Source: Micromonospora sp. WMMD882
GTDB taxonomy: Bacteria > Actinomycetota > Actinomycetes > Mycobacteriales > Micromonosporaceae
Length of the DNA stretch: 64,000 nucleotides
Direction: 5' to 3'
Assembly: GCF_027497255.1 (NCBI RefSeq)
Contig: NZ_CP114903.1
Span: 6,200,001-6,264,000 of the forward strand
The notes under the pieces were generated by a model. The model was not told the origin of the DNA. It did no database searches and was given only the letters and a program-made list of their open reading frames with translations. Each line of letters starts with the position of its first letter. Within the stretch, counting starts at the first letter, position 1. Of this stretch, positions 45,285 to 52,450 are shown in pieces. The position numbers were made by a program, and so were the translations under genes.

Positions 45285-46730
45285 TCAGGCCGACAGGGCC
45301 ACCTCGGACCGGCAGCCCAGGCTGTCCAAGATCGCCGCGCCGTACCTGGTCACGTCACCGGTGCCCATCGTCAGCACCACGTCGCCGCGTCCGGCCATCC
45401 GTGCGATCACCCGGGCCGCGTGGTCGGGTCCGAGGGGCAGGCAGTAGTCGCCCTCGCGCAGCTGCGCCATGAGGGCGGTGGTGTCCGCGACCGGCTGTCC
45501 GTCCGGCACGGTGCCGTGCACGTCCAGGAGCAGGACGTGATCGGCGTTGTCCGCCAGGATCCGCCCGATGCGCTCGCCGAAGGCGAGGACGCGGGCGTGT
45601 CCGGAGGGCTGGAACACCACGAACACCCTCCCCCGGGTCAGGGTGCGCGCGGCTTGCAGGTCAGCGGTGATCTCGTTGGGGTGGTCGGCGTAGGAGTCGA
45701 CCAACGTCACCCCCGATCGGATGTCGAGGTGCTCGAACCGGCGGCGCACCCCGGCGAAGGTGCACGCCGCCCCGGCCGCCTCGGCGGGGTCCAAGCCCAG
45801 GGCCACCGCGCACGTCATGGCCGCCGTGGCGTTGTCCAGGTGGTGCGTCGCCGGGGTCGGCAGCGTCAACCGCGCCTCGGTGCCGTCAGGCATCCGCACC
45901 GTGGCGGACGCCGACCAGCCCTCGGCGTGCACGTCCAACAGCCGCACGTCCGCCGTGCGGTCCCGGCCGTAGCGCAGCACCGTCAGGTCTGGTCGCTCGT
46001 CGGCGATGACGTCGGCGGCCACCGTCGCGCCCACGCAGTCGGCGTTGACGATCAGGAACCCGTCCGGCGCGATCCGGCAGCCGAACCCGACGTAGGCGCG
46101 CAGCACGTCGGCGTGGCTGGCGAAGTTCTCCGGGTGATCGTCGGTCACGTTGGTGACGACCGCGATCGAGGGGGTGAGGAAGTGGAACGAGCGGTCCGAC
46201 TCGTCCGCCTCCGCGACCAGCAGCTTCGACCGGCCGAGGTGAGCGCCGGAGCCCGGCTTGGTCAGGTCGGCGCCGATCAGGTAGGTCGGGTCCTGCCCGA
46301 GGGTGCGCAGGACGTGGGCCAGCATTCCTGCCGTGGTGGACTTGCCGTGCGAGCCGGACACCGCCACCAGCCGCCGCTCGGCGGCCAGCCCGTCGAGCAC
46401 CTGCGCCCGGTGCACCACCGGGACGCCGGCGGCACGGGCCGCCCGCACCTCCGGCGTGTTCCGCGCGACGGTCGTGTAGACGACGCAACTCGCGCCCTCG
46501 ATGTGCGAGGCGTCGTGCCCCGAGCGCACCAGGACGCCGGCCGTCCGCAGCGCCGCCAACGTGGCAGAGTCCTGCGCGTCGCTCCCGCTGACCTGGCGGC
46601 CCAACTCCGCCAGCAGCCGGGCCAGGCCGGACATCGCGGATCCCCCGACGCCCACGAAGTGGGGGCGGGACAGGTCGACCGGGCCGTTGTACGCCTCGAT
46701 GGTCGGATTACCGGTGATCGTGTCGGTCAT
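45285..46730 (-). CDS. murC: MurC-like UDP-N-acetylmuramate:amino-acid ligase (stand-alone paralogue)
   Basis: This 481-residue Mur ligase normally adds L-alanine to UDP-MurNAc. The first domain has the glycine motif FVGVGGSAMSGLARLLAELG near residue 25, then VSGSDAQDS. The ATP site is VAVSGSHGKSTTAGMLAHVL near residue 125, followed by AEADESDRSFHFL and NVTDDHPENF. The last domain includes YADHPNEITADLQAAR. All catalytic motifs are present. The ATG at 46730 was chosen over an earlier in-frame start because GAAGGAG precedes it by about ten bases. It is convergent with the murF-like gene; the two may form one pathway although on opposite strands. Confidence 0.9.
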   Translation of the reverse strand: MTDTITGNPTIEAYNGPVDLSRPHFVGVGGSAMSGLARLLAELGRQVSGSDAQDSATLAALRTAGVLVRSGHDASHIEGASCVVYTTVARNTPEVRAARAAGVPVVHRAQVLDGLAAERRLVAVSGSHGKSTTAGMLAHVLRTLGQDPTYLIGADLTKPGSGAHLGRSKLLVAEADESDRSFHFLTPSIAVVTNVTDDHPENFASHADVLRAYVGFGCRIAPDGFLIVNADCVGATVAADVIADERPDLTVLRYGRDRTADVRLLDVHAEGWSASATVRMPDGTEARLTLPTPATHHLDNATAAMTCAVALGLDPAEAAGAACTFAGVRRRFEHLDIRSGVTLVDSYADHPNEITADLQAARTLTRGRVFVVFQPSGHARVLAFGERIGRILADNADHVLLLDVHGTVPDGQPVADTTALMAQLREGDYCLPLGPDHAARVIARMAGRGDVVLTMGTGDVTRYGAAILDSLGCRSEVALSA

Positions 46731-46822
46731 GGTGCCGTGTCTCCTTCGGTGAGAGTTGACAGGTTGGTGTCGCGAGCTGACGTGCCAGAGAGACAAGCTC
46801 CTTCCACTCGTGCGATCCCTTG

Positions 46823-46864
46823 CGCGCGGCCGAGTTGGCCTCGGGTCACGAACTCGGCCGCGCG
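46823..46864 (-). terminator. Terminator between the XRE/small-protein operon and murC
   Basis: A perfect 14-base stem (CGCGCGGCCGAGTT) with a 14-base loop lies three bases beyond the stop of the 77-residue gene. Its position supports that gene as real and shows murC has its own transcript. No further gene is seen up to 46730. Confidence 0.65.
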
Positions 46865-46867
46865 GGT

Positions 46868-47101
46868 TTAATCGATCTGGGTCGGCCCATCCACCACCCG
46901 TTCCGTCACACCGGGGGGCGAGGCGCCAAAGTCAGGAGGCCGGCTGTGGCCGGTGGACTGCACCGCTGGGTCGGGAGGCTGCCGTTCCCGCTTCCGCTTG
47001 GTTCGGCACGCCGGACAGGCACAGGGCCGACCGCCCGGGAACCGGCGTGTCCGATGCCGGCGATGCCTCGGCCGGGTCAGCGCCGCATCGTCGTCATCCA
47101 C
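46868..47101 (-). CDS. Small cysteine-containing protein, unknown
   Basis: This 77-residue frame begins with GTG overlapping the stop of the XRE gene and has GGAGGG eight bases upstream inside that gene. Its middle holds FPGGRPCACPACRTKRKRE, a CxCxxC arrangement in basic surroundings that could bind zinc or nucleic acid. No family is recognised. The coupling to the regulator and the terminator right after the stop argue that it is real. The frame could also be chance in GC-rich DNA. Confidence 0.5.
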   Translation of the reverse strand: MDDDDAALTRPRHRRHRTRRFPGGRPCACPACRTKRKRERQPPDPAVQSTGHSRPPDFGASPPGVTERVVDGPTQID

Positions 47102-47669
47102 GGCCGCTTCCCTCCGCGTCGGCGAATGCAGCGGATGAGCGATCGAGGGACACCGACGCGTCAGGTTCAGCGAGCATCCCTGGATGATCAGGACACGCGC
47201 AGCCCGGCGACCGCCGCGCCAACCGCTGCCGGAACAGTTCCATCGCCTTCTGCTCCCGCAGGCGACGCGACAACACCTCGACCCGCTCCCACTCGGCCAG
47301 CAAGGCTCCTTCACCGCCCAAGACCGCGTCGCAGGCCGCCCAGAACGCCATGGGCGCTGACTGACGTGCTGTCTCCACATTGGCCACCGTGCTCCGTGAC
47401 CAAGACACCATCCGGGCCAGGCACATCTGAGTCACACCGGCGGCTCGTCGCGCCGCAGCCAGCCCATTCCCTGCCAGCCTGCGGGCGTCCGCCACCTCCT
47501 CCGGCGTCACCAAGCCCGCCGACGGACGTGAGCCAGCAACGTCGTGGGGACCGCCCACAATGACGTCGGACGGGTACGGCCGTAGCTGTTCGCCACGGTG
47601 GGCGAACGCCGCGCGCTCTACGACATCGACGGGTTCGTCCTTGCGCTGGAACCACTTCCATCGGGGCAT
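47094..47669 (-). CDS. XRE-family helix-turn-helix protein
   Basis: This 191-residue protein carries a Cro/C1-type helix-turn-helix near residues 75-125: GLAAARRAAGVTQMCLARM, then VSWSRSTVANVETARQSAP. The basic N-terminus (MPRWKWFQRKDEP) and the C-terminus (CACPDHPGM) are not assigned. It probably regulates its own operon and the divergent XRE gene across a 183-base gap. The ATG at 47669 has GAAGGTG about six bases upstream; a GTG three codons earlier is possible. A regulator beside MurC/MurF paralogues fits controlled use of these ligases, by inference. Confidence 0.75.
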   Translation of the reverse strand: MPRWKWFQRKDEPVDVVERAAFAHRGEQLRPYPSDVIVGGPHDVAGSRPSAGLVTPEEVADARRLAGNGLAAARRAAGVTQMCLARMVSWSRSTVANVETARQSAPMAFWAACDAVLGGEGALLAEWERVEVLSRRLREQKAMELFRQRLARRSPGCACPDHPGMLAEPDASVSLDRSSAAFADAEGSGRG

Positions 47670-47852
47670 CCAAATCACCTTCGGTGTCCGTGCATCAGCC
47701 TTGCTGCCAGCTACGATCCGGCAGGATCAATTCAGACTGCAACACTCTTGGTGAGACGATCAGACTGAGACGCGACTAGCGGTCGATGATGCAACAGCCG
47801 TCTCGCGGCACGTCGAACGACGCATCAGGATGAGACTGGGAGGATGGTGCCG

Positions 47853-48719
47853 ATGACTGAAGCGGGATCGACGGTGCCGCGGCGGGAGCTTGGCCGGCTG
47901 CTGAGGCAGGCCCGGGAGCAAGCCGGTATCGGCCTGGAAGCTGCGGCGTCTGACCTTGAGTGGTCACGCGCCAAGATGTACCGGATCGAGTCAGGGCAGG
48001 CCCCCGTACGCGCGCTCGATGTCGACCAGATGTGCCGCCTGTACGGGGCGTCGCCCGAGATGACCGAAGTCCTGATCAGCCTGGCCAAGGAGTCCAAGAG
48101 CAAGGGCTGGTACCACGCCTACGGGGAGGTCATCCCCCGATGGTTCGAGCTGTACGTAGGGCTTGAGTCCGCAGCCAGCCGGATACGAACCTACGAACAC
48201 GCCCTGGTGCCCGGTCTGTTGCAGACACCGGACTACGCCGCTGAGGTGGCACGGACTCGACCAGGCGTCAGCGACGAAGAGGTCGCCAAACTCGTTGGCC
48301 TACGGACGGAGCGTCAACGCCTGCTGGTCCGGAAGCGGCCGGCGGCTCCCGCGCTGGAAGTGATCATCGAGGAGGCGCTCCTACACGCGAGCGTGCCCGG
48401 CATGGCCGGACAGATCGATCGACTCATGGAGGCGAGCACCGCACCCAACGTCTCCGTCAGGCTCCTGCCACTGAGCAAGACATTGAGTCAGGTAGCCATT
48501 GCTGGCAGCTTCGTCATCCTGGACTTCCCGACGAACGGTGCCCGTTCCGCAGAGCCGACGACCGTATACAACGAAGGGCTCTCGGGAGCTCTCTACATCG
48601 ACCGCCTGGAAGAGGTAAGGGCGTACGCCGAGGTGTGGAACACCCTCACGCGGCAGGCATTGAGCGTTGAGGAGTCCCGCAAACTCATGCAAGTGATCAA
48701 GGAGAGGAATCATGATTGA
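47853..48719 (+). CDS. XRE-family regulator with DUF5753 domain
   Basis: This 288-residue protein has an N-terminal XRE helix-turn-helix (LGRLLRQAREQAGIGLEAAA, then DLEWSRAKMYRIESGQ, residues 13-60) and a DUF5753 domain (ELYVGLESAASRIRTYEHAL, VPGLLQTPDYAAEVAR, and LHASVPGMAGQIDRLM). Pairs of such regulators with a DUF397 protein are very common in Streptomyces and Micromonospora and influence development and antibiotic production. The DUF397 gene overlaps its 3' end by eight bases. ATG 47853 was chosen because GGGAGG lies nine bases upstream; an earlier ATG would leave no spacer. Confidence 0.9.
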   Translation: MTEAGSTVPRRELGRLLRQAREQAGIGLEAAASDLEWSRAKMYRIESGQAPVRALDVDQMCRLYGASPEMTEVLISLAKESKSKGWYHAYGEVIPRWFELYVGLESAASRIRTYEHALVPGLLQTPDYAAEVARTRPGVSDEEVAKLVGLRTERQRLLVRKRPAAPALEVIIEEALLHASVPGMAGQIDRLMEASTAPNVSVRLLPLSKTLSQVAIAGSFVILDFPTNGARSAEPTTVYNEGLSGALYIDRLEEVRAYAEVWNTLTRQALSVEESRKLMQVIKERNHD

Positions 48720-48903
48720 TCTGACCGGCGCGGCTTGGCGGAAGAGCACCCGCAGCAGCTCCCAGGGCAACTGTGTCGAGGTTGCAGCCAACATCGCAGG
48801 ACTTGTGGCCGTCCGAGACAGCAAAGACCAGCGCGGGCCGGCGCTGGTCTTCACTCCTGCCGGATGGGACGCCTTCCTCAGCTTCGCCAAGACTCGGAGG
48901 TGA
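48712..48903 (+). CDS. DUF397 domain protein
   Basis: This 63-residue protein is a complete DUF397 domain: WRKSTRSSSQGNCVEVA, then VAVRDSKDQRGPALVF, and ending in TPAGWDAFLSFAK. DUF397 proteins are the small partners of XRE-DUF5753 regulators, comparable to BldB or toxin/antitoxin-like partners. The start overlaps the regulator's last codons and AAGGAGAGG lies just upstream. Confidence 0.92.
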   Translation: MIDLTGAAWRKSTRSSSQGNCVEVAANIAGLVAVRDSKDQRGPALVFTPAGWDAFLSFAKTRR

Positions 48904-49172
48904 CCTGTGCCAACAGCGGAGCAACGAATGCCGGCAGCCGGGCATGGTCAGAATTCGAATGCACGGTAAGTCCATCCTAGTTCGAATTCGTGCGGACCGA
49001 CAGGCATGAGTGATCGTTGACGGACGGCCCGTAATGGAAGCATAGACGATAGGGAGTGAAATTTCGGCTTACGAGGTGGTGGGCGACTGCCCGCTTGCCG
49101 CGCAGTACGACATATTCCTGTCGGTCCCTAATTTTCCGTCGAAACCCACCTCGTGACCACCGAGGCCTACCT
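48904..49172. other. AT-richer intergenic region with inverted repeats
   Basis: No gene is evident. A perfect inverted repeat, GAATTCGAA (48951) and TTCGAATTC (48981), has a 21-base loop. A second pair, ACGAGGTGG near 49061 and CCACCTCGT near 49145, encloses about 75 bases and could fold as a structured RNA. Base composition is clearly lower in G+C than the window average, suggesting foreign DNA or a non-coding RNA. Confidence 0.4.
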
Positions 49173-49223
49173 CCCAAGAGCCGACCCTGACCGGAACCAG
49201 GGAGATCAGGGTCGGCTCTTGGG
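49173..49223 (-). terminator. Terminator at the end of the 49.2-50.1 kb minus-strand gene
   Basis: A perfect 18-base stem with a 15-base loop overlaps the last codons and the stop of the minus-strand frame. Confidence 0.7.
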
Positions 49224-50063
49224 GGGTTCGATACCATGGGTGCGCTTCGTGACGACCATCGCCGGATGCTCGGTGCGATTGGGTGCAGCAGGACCATCGC
49301 GGCCATGAGCCGGCGATTCTCTAGGCCACCGGCGAAGCCTCCGTCGTCCCGTCGGTAAGCGTATACCTGTCGCGAGGGTGTCCGCCCAGCTCATGTGTGT
49401 TGTGGTGTGGTGGTGATCTTGGCGTTGTTGTGGTGCCATGTTCTGTGGATGAGCACCCTTTGCCGTGGGCAGGTCGAAGCGCAGTTCAGAGCGGGAGAAA
49501 TCCTGACCCACCCGCAGCTCCCGCCGGAGCTGCCCTTCATTGAGGCTACGCCTCCATGGCCGGCCGTCCCAGCCGTGGTGCGGCGTGACCTTGAGCGCGC
49601 GAACCTCCCTGGGGCGAACGAGGGCTAGAGACTGCGCGTCCGCGTGATCCTGAGCCTCGCGGTTGAGGCGACACATTGAATCCTCGACAGCCGGCTCAAG
49701 CAACGGCTGGCGCGACCTCCAACCGTCGAGATGGCGCTCCTTCTGGATCCTGTCCATGATCGGCTTCCAGCTCTCGCGACGTTGATCCTGTCGCGCCGGC
49801 TTGGCGTCGACTGAGACGATGTCGTATTTCTTGAATGCCTCGTTGCTGTCGAGATGCCGGAAGTTGATCGGGTAGAGGCGGACCCACGTCGGTTTCAACA
49901 CGTCCGTCCGCAGCCCCGCTACGCAGACGGTCTCTCCGTACTTTTCCGAGGGGTTCGGTGCAGCCTTCACAGTGATCAGGAGCTGTAGCCGAACGATGCG
50001 GTCGTTGGCCGGCTTCGGGTCAGGTTCGGTGTCGCTTGGACCGAAGAGCGACATCTGGGCCAT
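49206..50063 (-). CDS. Conserved hypothetical protein, C-terminal half atypical
   Basis: The N-terminal 150 residues look like a real protein: VRLQLLITVKAAPNPSEKYG, ETVCVAGLRTDVLKPTWVRL, and YPINFRHLDSNEAFKKYDIV. I know this pattern (a KYxETVCVAG start and WVRLYPINFRxL) from uncharacterised bacterial proteins, but no function is known. After about residue 165 the sequence becomes basic and histidine-rich (QRQDHHHTTTHMSW) without strand-helix pattern, so the original C-terminus may be lost by frameshift. GGGAGGCGGGC precedes the ATG. Confidence 0.5.
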   Translation of the reverse strand: MAQMSLFGPSDTEPDPKPANDRIVRLQLLITVKAAPNPSEKYGETVCVAGLRTDVLKPTWVRLYPINFRHLDSNEAFKKYDIVSVDAKPARQDQRRESWKPIMDRIQKERHLDGWRSRQPLLEPAVEDSMCRLNREAQDHADAQSLALVRPREVRALKVTPHHGWDGRPWRRSLNEGQLRRELRVGQDFSRSELRFDLPTAKGAHPQNMAPQQRQDHHHTTTHMSWADTLATGIRLPTGRRRLRRWPRESPAHGRDGPAAPNRTEHPAMVVTKRTHGIEPPKSRP

Positions 50064-50388
50064 GCCCGCCTCCCGCGCGAGTAGCTGTAGGTGATCGTGC
50101 GAACACGTGCGGGATTCAGGTTCTCACGGGACCGGCGGATCGGCATAGAGCGCGTGGTGCCGCCAGTGGTGCCAAGCGGGAGCGGTTCACGTGGTTGCGG
50201 TGCCGTGGAGTCCGGGTCTCCTGGACCAGGACCGGCTCCTACCCGAGACGGGCCTGGGGCGGGTTCCTCTCGGGTGATATTGGTCCGGCATGCTCGATTT
50301 ACGCCTGTCGAGAAATCCGTCGTTACCACTTGTCAATCGACGGCGATACAATCGATCGGATTTGATCCGGCCTATCGAAGGGGTGCTT
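50064..50388. other. Intergenic region before the small secreted peptide
   Basis: No gene is supported. The right end holds a clear -10-like TACAAT at 50347-50352 with TTACCA 18 bases before it, a plausible promoter for the short secreted peptide. The left end must contain the promoter of the minus-strand hypothetical gene. Confidence 0.4.
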
Positions 50389-50529
50389 ATGTCCAAACTT
50401 GTTCGGCTGTTCGTGGCGGCTGCCGCCCTCGCGTTCGCCTTCGCCGGCGCCCAACTGGCGTTGGCGTCGGAGCCCTCCAGCGACGTTGTCGCGTCCTGCG
50501 CTATCCCGCCTCGGGGGTGCCACAGCTGA
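50389..50529 (+). CDS. Short secreted peptide (46 aa) with two cysteines
   Basis: This 46-residue protein has a textbook signal peptide: a lysine and arginine start (MSKLVRLF), then VAAAALAFAFAGAQLALA with an ALA cleavage site. The mature part would be about 20 residues with the segment CAIPPRGC, whose two cysteines could form an eight-residue loop. GAAGGGG precedes the ATG, and a TACAAT box lies 37 bases before it. It may be a signalling or antimicrobial peptide; no transporter or immunity gene is beside it. Its coding end overlaps the antisense vapC remnant. Confidence 0.6.
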   Translation: MSKLVRLFVAAAALAFAFAGAQLALASEPSSDVVASCAIPPRGCHS

Positions 50530-50857
50530 CCTGCGCTCCTGCGCCCATCGCTCGGCTCGCGGCGGCGGGTGGCACCTCGCTCGAGATGCCACCCGCCGTC
50601 CAGCGGGGGTAGCAGGCGACGTGCCCGCAGCTAGCGTGCGTGGTCGGGTTCAGCCGGCGAACCGAGGCTGCTTCCAACGACAGCGGCGGATCACCGGCGA
50701 TGGTCGCCGGTTGGTTCGGATTATGGTGCCTCCGCCCCACCCGAAACGGATACCCAAGCGGAGGGATCGGGAGCCGCCGATCGAGGAACTCGTCGCCGAG
50801 GGTCGGGTCGCCTGTGATGGCCCACAGCGCGACATGTGTGTCCAGCAGCAGGGTCAT
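50501..50857 (-). pseudogene. VapC-like PIN-domain toxin remnant
   Basis: The first 28 residues, beginning MTLLLDTHVALWAITGDPTL, match the start of a VapC PIN ribonuclease, with the first catalytic aspartate (LLLDTH). After GDEFLDRR the similarity ends and the frame runs into proline-rich, unrelated sequence, so the other acidic catalytic residues are missing. Its ATG overlaps the former stop of the antitoxin (ATGA), the normal layout of such modules. The toxin is surely inactive. Confidence 0.7.
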
Positions 50858-50890
50858 GCGCCGATGCCGAAGTCGCCGGCGATCTCGGCG

Positions 50891-51109
50891 TTAGGTCTGG
50901 GGTGAGTCCCAGTCGCCGGAGAGATCCAACTGGCCGGCGAGGGAGCCGACTGCGGTGCGGTTGGCTCGCCGCACCAGCGGCACGACCTTCGCCACCGGAG
51001 TGCCGGCCCGATCGATGATGATCTCCTCGCCGTGTTCCGCCCGTTCGATGATGCGCGACAGGTGGGTCTTGGCATCGTGCATGTTGTAGTGCACGGCCTC
51101 AGCTGACAT
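50891..51109 (-). pseudogene. Phd/YefM-type antitoxin, frameshifted near its end
   Basis: The 72-residue frame is a Phd/YefM antitoxin: VHYNMHDAKTHLSRIIERAE, then EEIIIDRAGTPVAKVVPLV. It ends with GDWDSPQT at a stop. One base out of frame the family's toxin-binding end continues as NAEIAGDFGIGA and meets the toxin start in an ATGA overlap. A single-base change has thus cut the antitoxin tail. The DNA-binding part could still fold. An operator-like palindrome lies 16 bases before the ATG. Confidence 0.75.
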
Positions 51110-51125
51110 GACGCGTCCTCCTCGG

Positions 51126-51140
51126 TTAGCTAACAGCTAA
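51126..51140. promoter_or_regulatory. TTAGCT-AAC-AGCTAA palindrome, antitoxin operator candidate
   Basis: A perfect 6-base inverted repeat with a three-base spacer, AT-rich in GC-rich DNA, just upstream of the phd-like start. Antitoxins of this family repress their own operon through such sites. Confidence 0.55.
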
Positions 51141-51320
51141 GCCTGCCTGATCCGTTGTCGTCACGGATCCGTAGGCCGCCGGCCTGGCCGGGCCGGCGGG
51201 TGCCGGCGCTCGGCCACGGCGGCGCCAGGTTCGGGGAACCTGGGCGGCAAGGGGCGGCGGAGCGAGATCGGACAGCCATGGGCCCTCCGGGGCGTCGGTT
51301 GCTGGTCCGGACGCTCAACG

Positions 51321-51639
51321 ATGCTGATCTCGGTGGCCGGGTACGAGTCGATGCGGAAGACGTTGGACCTGCTGTCCGACGACGAGACCCTCGCGGACCT
51401 GCGCCAGTCGCGGGAGGATTTCGCGGCGGACCTGCCGCTGGAGGTGGCGGTCGCGGCGAGGGACCATCCAGCGGGCGATCGCGGTCAACCCCTACCGGGG
51501 CAAGCCTCTCGACGAACCCTTCGACGGTTTCCGCTCTGCCCGGCGCGGCACGTACCGGATCGTCTGCCGGATCAACGAGGCGAAACGAGTCGTGGAGATC
51601 CATTCGATCCGCCACCGGCGCGACGCCTACCGTCGGTAG
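51321..51639 (+). pseudogene. Fused remnant of a RelB/YefM antitoxin and a RelE toxin
   Basis: The 5' part reads LISVAGYESMRKTLDLLSDD and TLADLRQSREDFAAD, the C-terminal half of a RelB/YefM-type antitoxin lacking its N-terminus. From about 51460, in a different frame, a RelE-type toxin tail is readable: NPYRGKPLDEPFDGFRSA, then RRGTYRIVCRINEAKRVVEI and HSIRHRRDAYRR before a stop. The toxin N-terminus is absent and the frames do not join. Both parts are decayed pieces of one toxin-antitoxin operon. Confidence 0.75.
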
Positions 51640-51726
51640 GACACCTTCCAGGAGCGGGTCAGGCCCGGGCGGGCCGCCGCTGGGGGCACGACGACGTGAC
51701 TCCTCAGCTGGGATAGCAGCGCTGCG

Positions 51727-51801
51727 AGCTGGCTGGTGTATCGGATCAGCAAGGACGACGTCGAGTTCATCGCCTGCCGTTACCACTACGGTGACCGGTA
51801 G
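51727..51801 (+). pseudogene. YoeB/Txe toxin tail remnant
   Basis: A 24-residue frame, SWLVYRISKDDVEFIACRYH plus YGDR, matches the end of YoeB/Txe-family toxins (typically LVYRV...ACRYHY). The catalytic N-terminal part is missing. It is the third toxin-antitoxin fragment in about 1.3 kb. Confidence 0.65.
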
Positions 51802-51979
51802 CGGACCGGAATCAGGGGCGTCGGTCGTCCGGCCACGGAACCTCGGGACGCGCGGATTGAGGGTTTCCAGCGGAAGCGGGTCACTGGGGTGGTGTACGAC
51901 TGCCCGACGAGGAGATCCGCTACGTCCGCACGTCCCGTTCCGTACCCGCCAGAGTGGGGAGGAGCCGCATCGGTGTGCG

Positions 51980-52390
51980 TTACGGGACCTCGGGAAGGGC
52001 TGCGGTCACGTCCAACTCGACCCGTTGCCCGGTGAAGCCGAGCTGCGCCACCCCGAGCAGAGTGCTGGCGGTCGTGAACGCGGCCGCAAGTGGCGAGGCC
52101 AGTAGACGTCGCCAGACTCGGGCGAGCACAGTTTGATCGTCGCTGACAACGTAGACCACGGTGCGGACGACATGCTCCGGGCCGGCACCGACTGATCGGA
52201 GAGCGGCCAGTGCGTTCTTGGCGATCTGGTCGACTTGGGCGTCGACATCGTCGCGCCCTACCAGGGCTCCGTCTGCATCCAGAGGGCACTGTCCGGCAAG
52301 GTAGGCGGTGCGCCCGGCCGGAACGACCGTGACGTGGTGGTACCCCGGCGTGGAGTGAAGGCCTTCGGGGTTGGAGCGGGTGATGGTCAT
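51980..52390 (-). CDS. RidA/YjgF-family protein
   Basis: This 136-residue protein has the RidA fold: HHVTVVPAGRTAYLAGQCPL, then DVDAQVDQIAKNALAALRSV, and the end FTGQRVELDVTAALP. RidA enzymes remove reactive enamine/imine intermediates of amino-acid metabolism. The catalytic arginine usually found late in the chain (about position 105) is not where I expect; the segment reads LLGVAQLGFTGQRVELDV, so it may be a non-deaminase member. The start at MTITRSNPEG is preferred to earlier in-frame codons, but no strong ribosome site is seen. Confidence 0.85.
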   Translation of the reverse strand: MTITRSNPEGLHSTPGYHHVTVVPAGRTAYLAGQCPLDADGALVGRDDVDAQVDQIAKNALAALRSVGAGPEHVVRTVVYVVSDDQTVLARVWRRLLASPLAAAFTTASTLLGVAQLGFTGQRVELDVTAALPEVP

Positions 52391-52450
52391 GAGGCGCAGC
52401 ATTCCGGAACGGCGGATCGGCGTCGCCGGATTTTCCACAGGCACGGCGAG

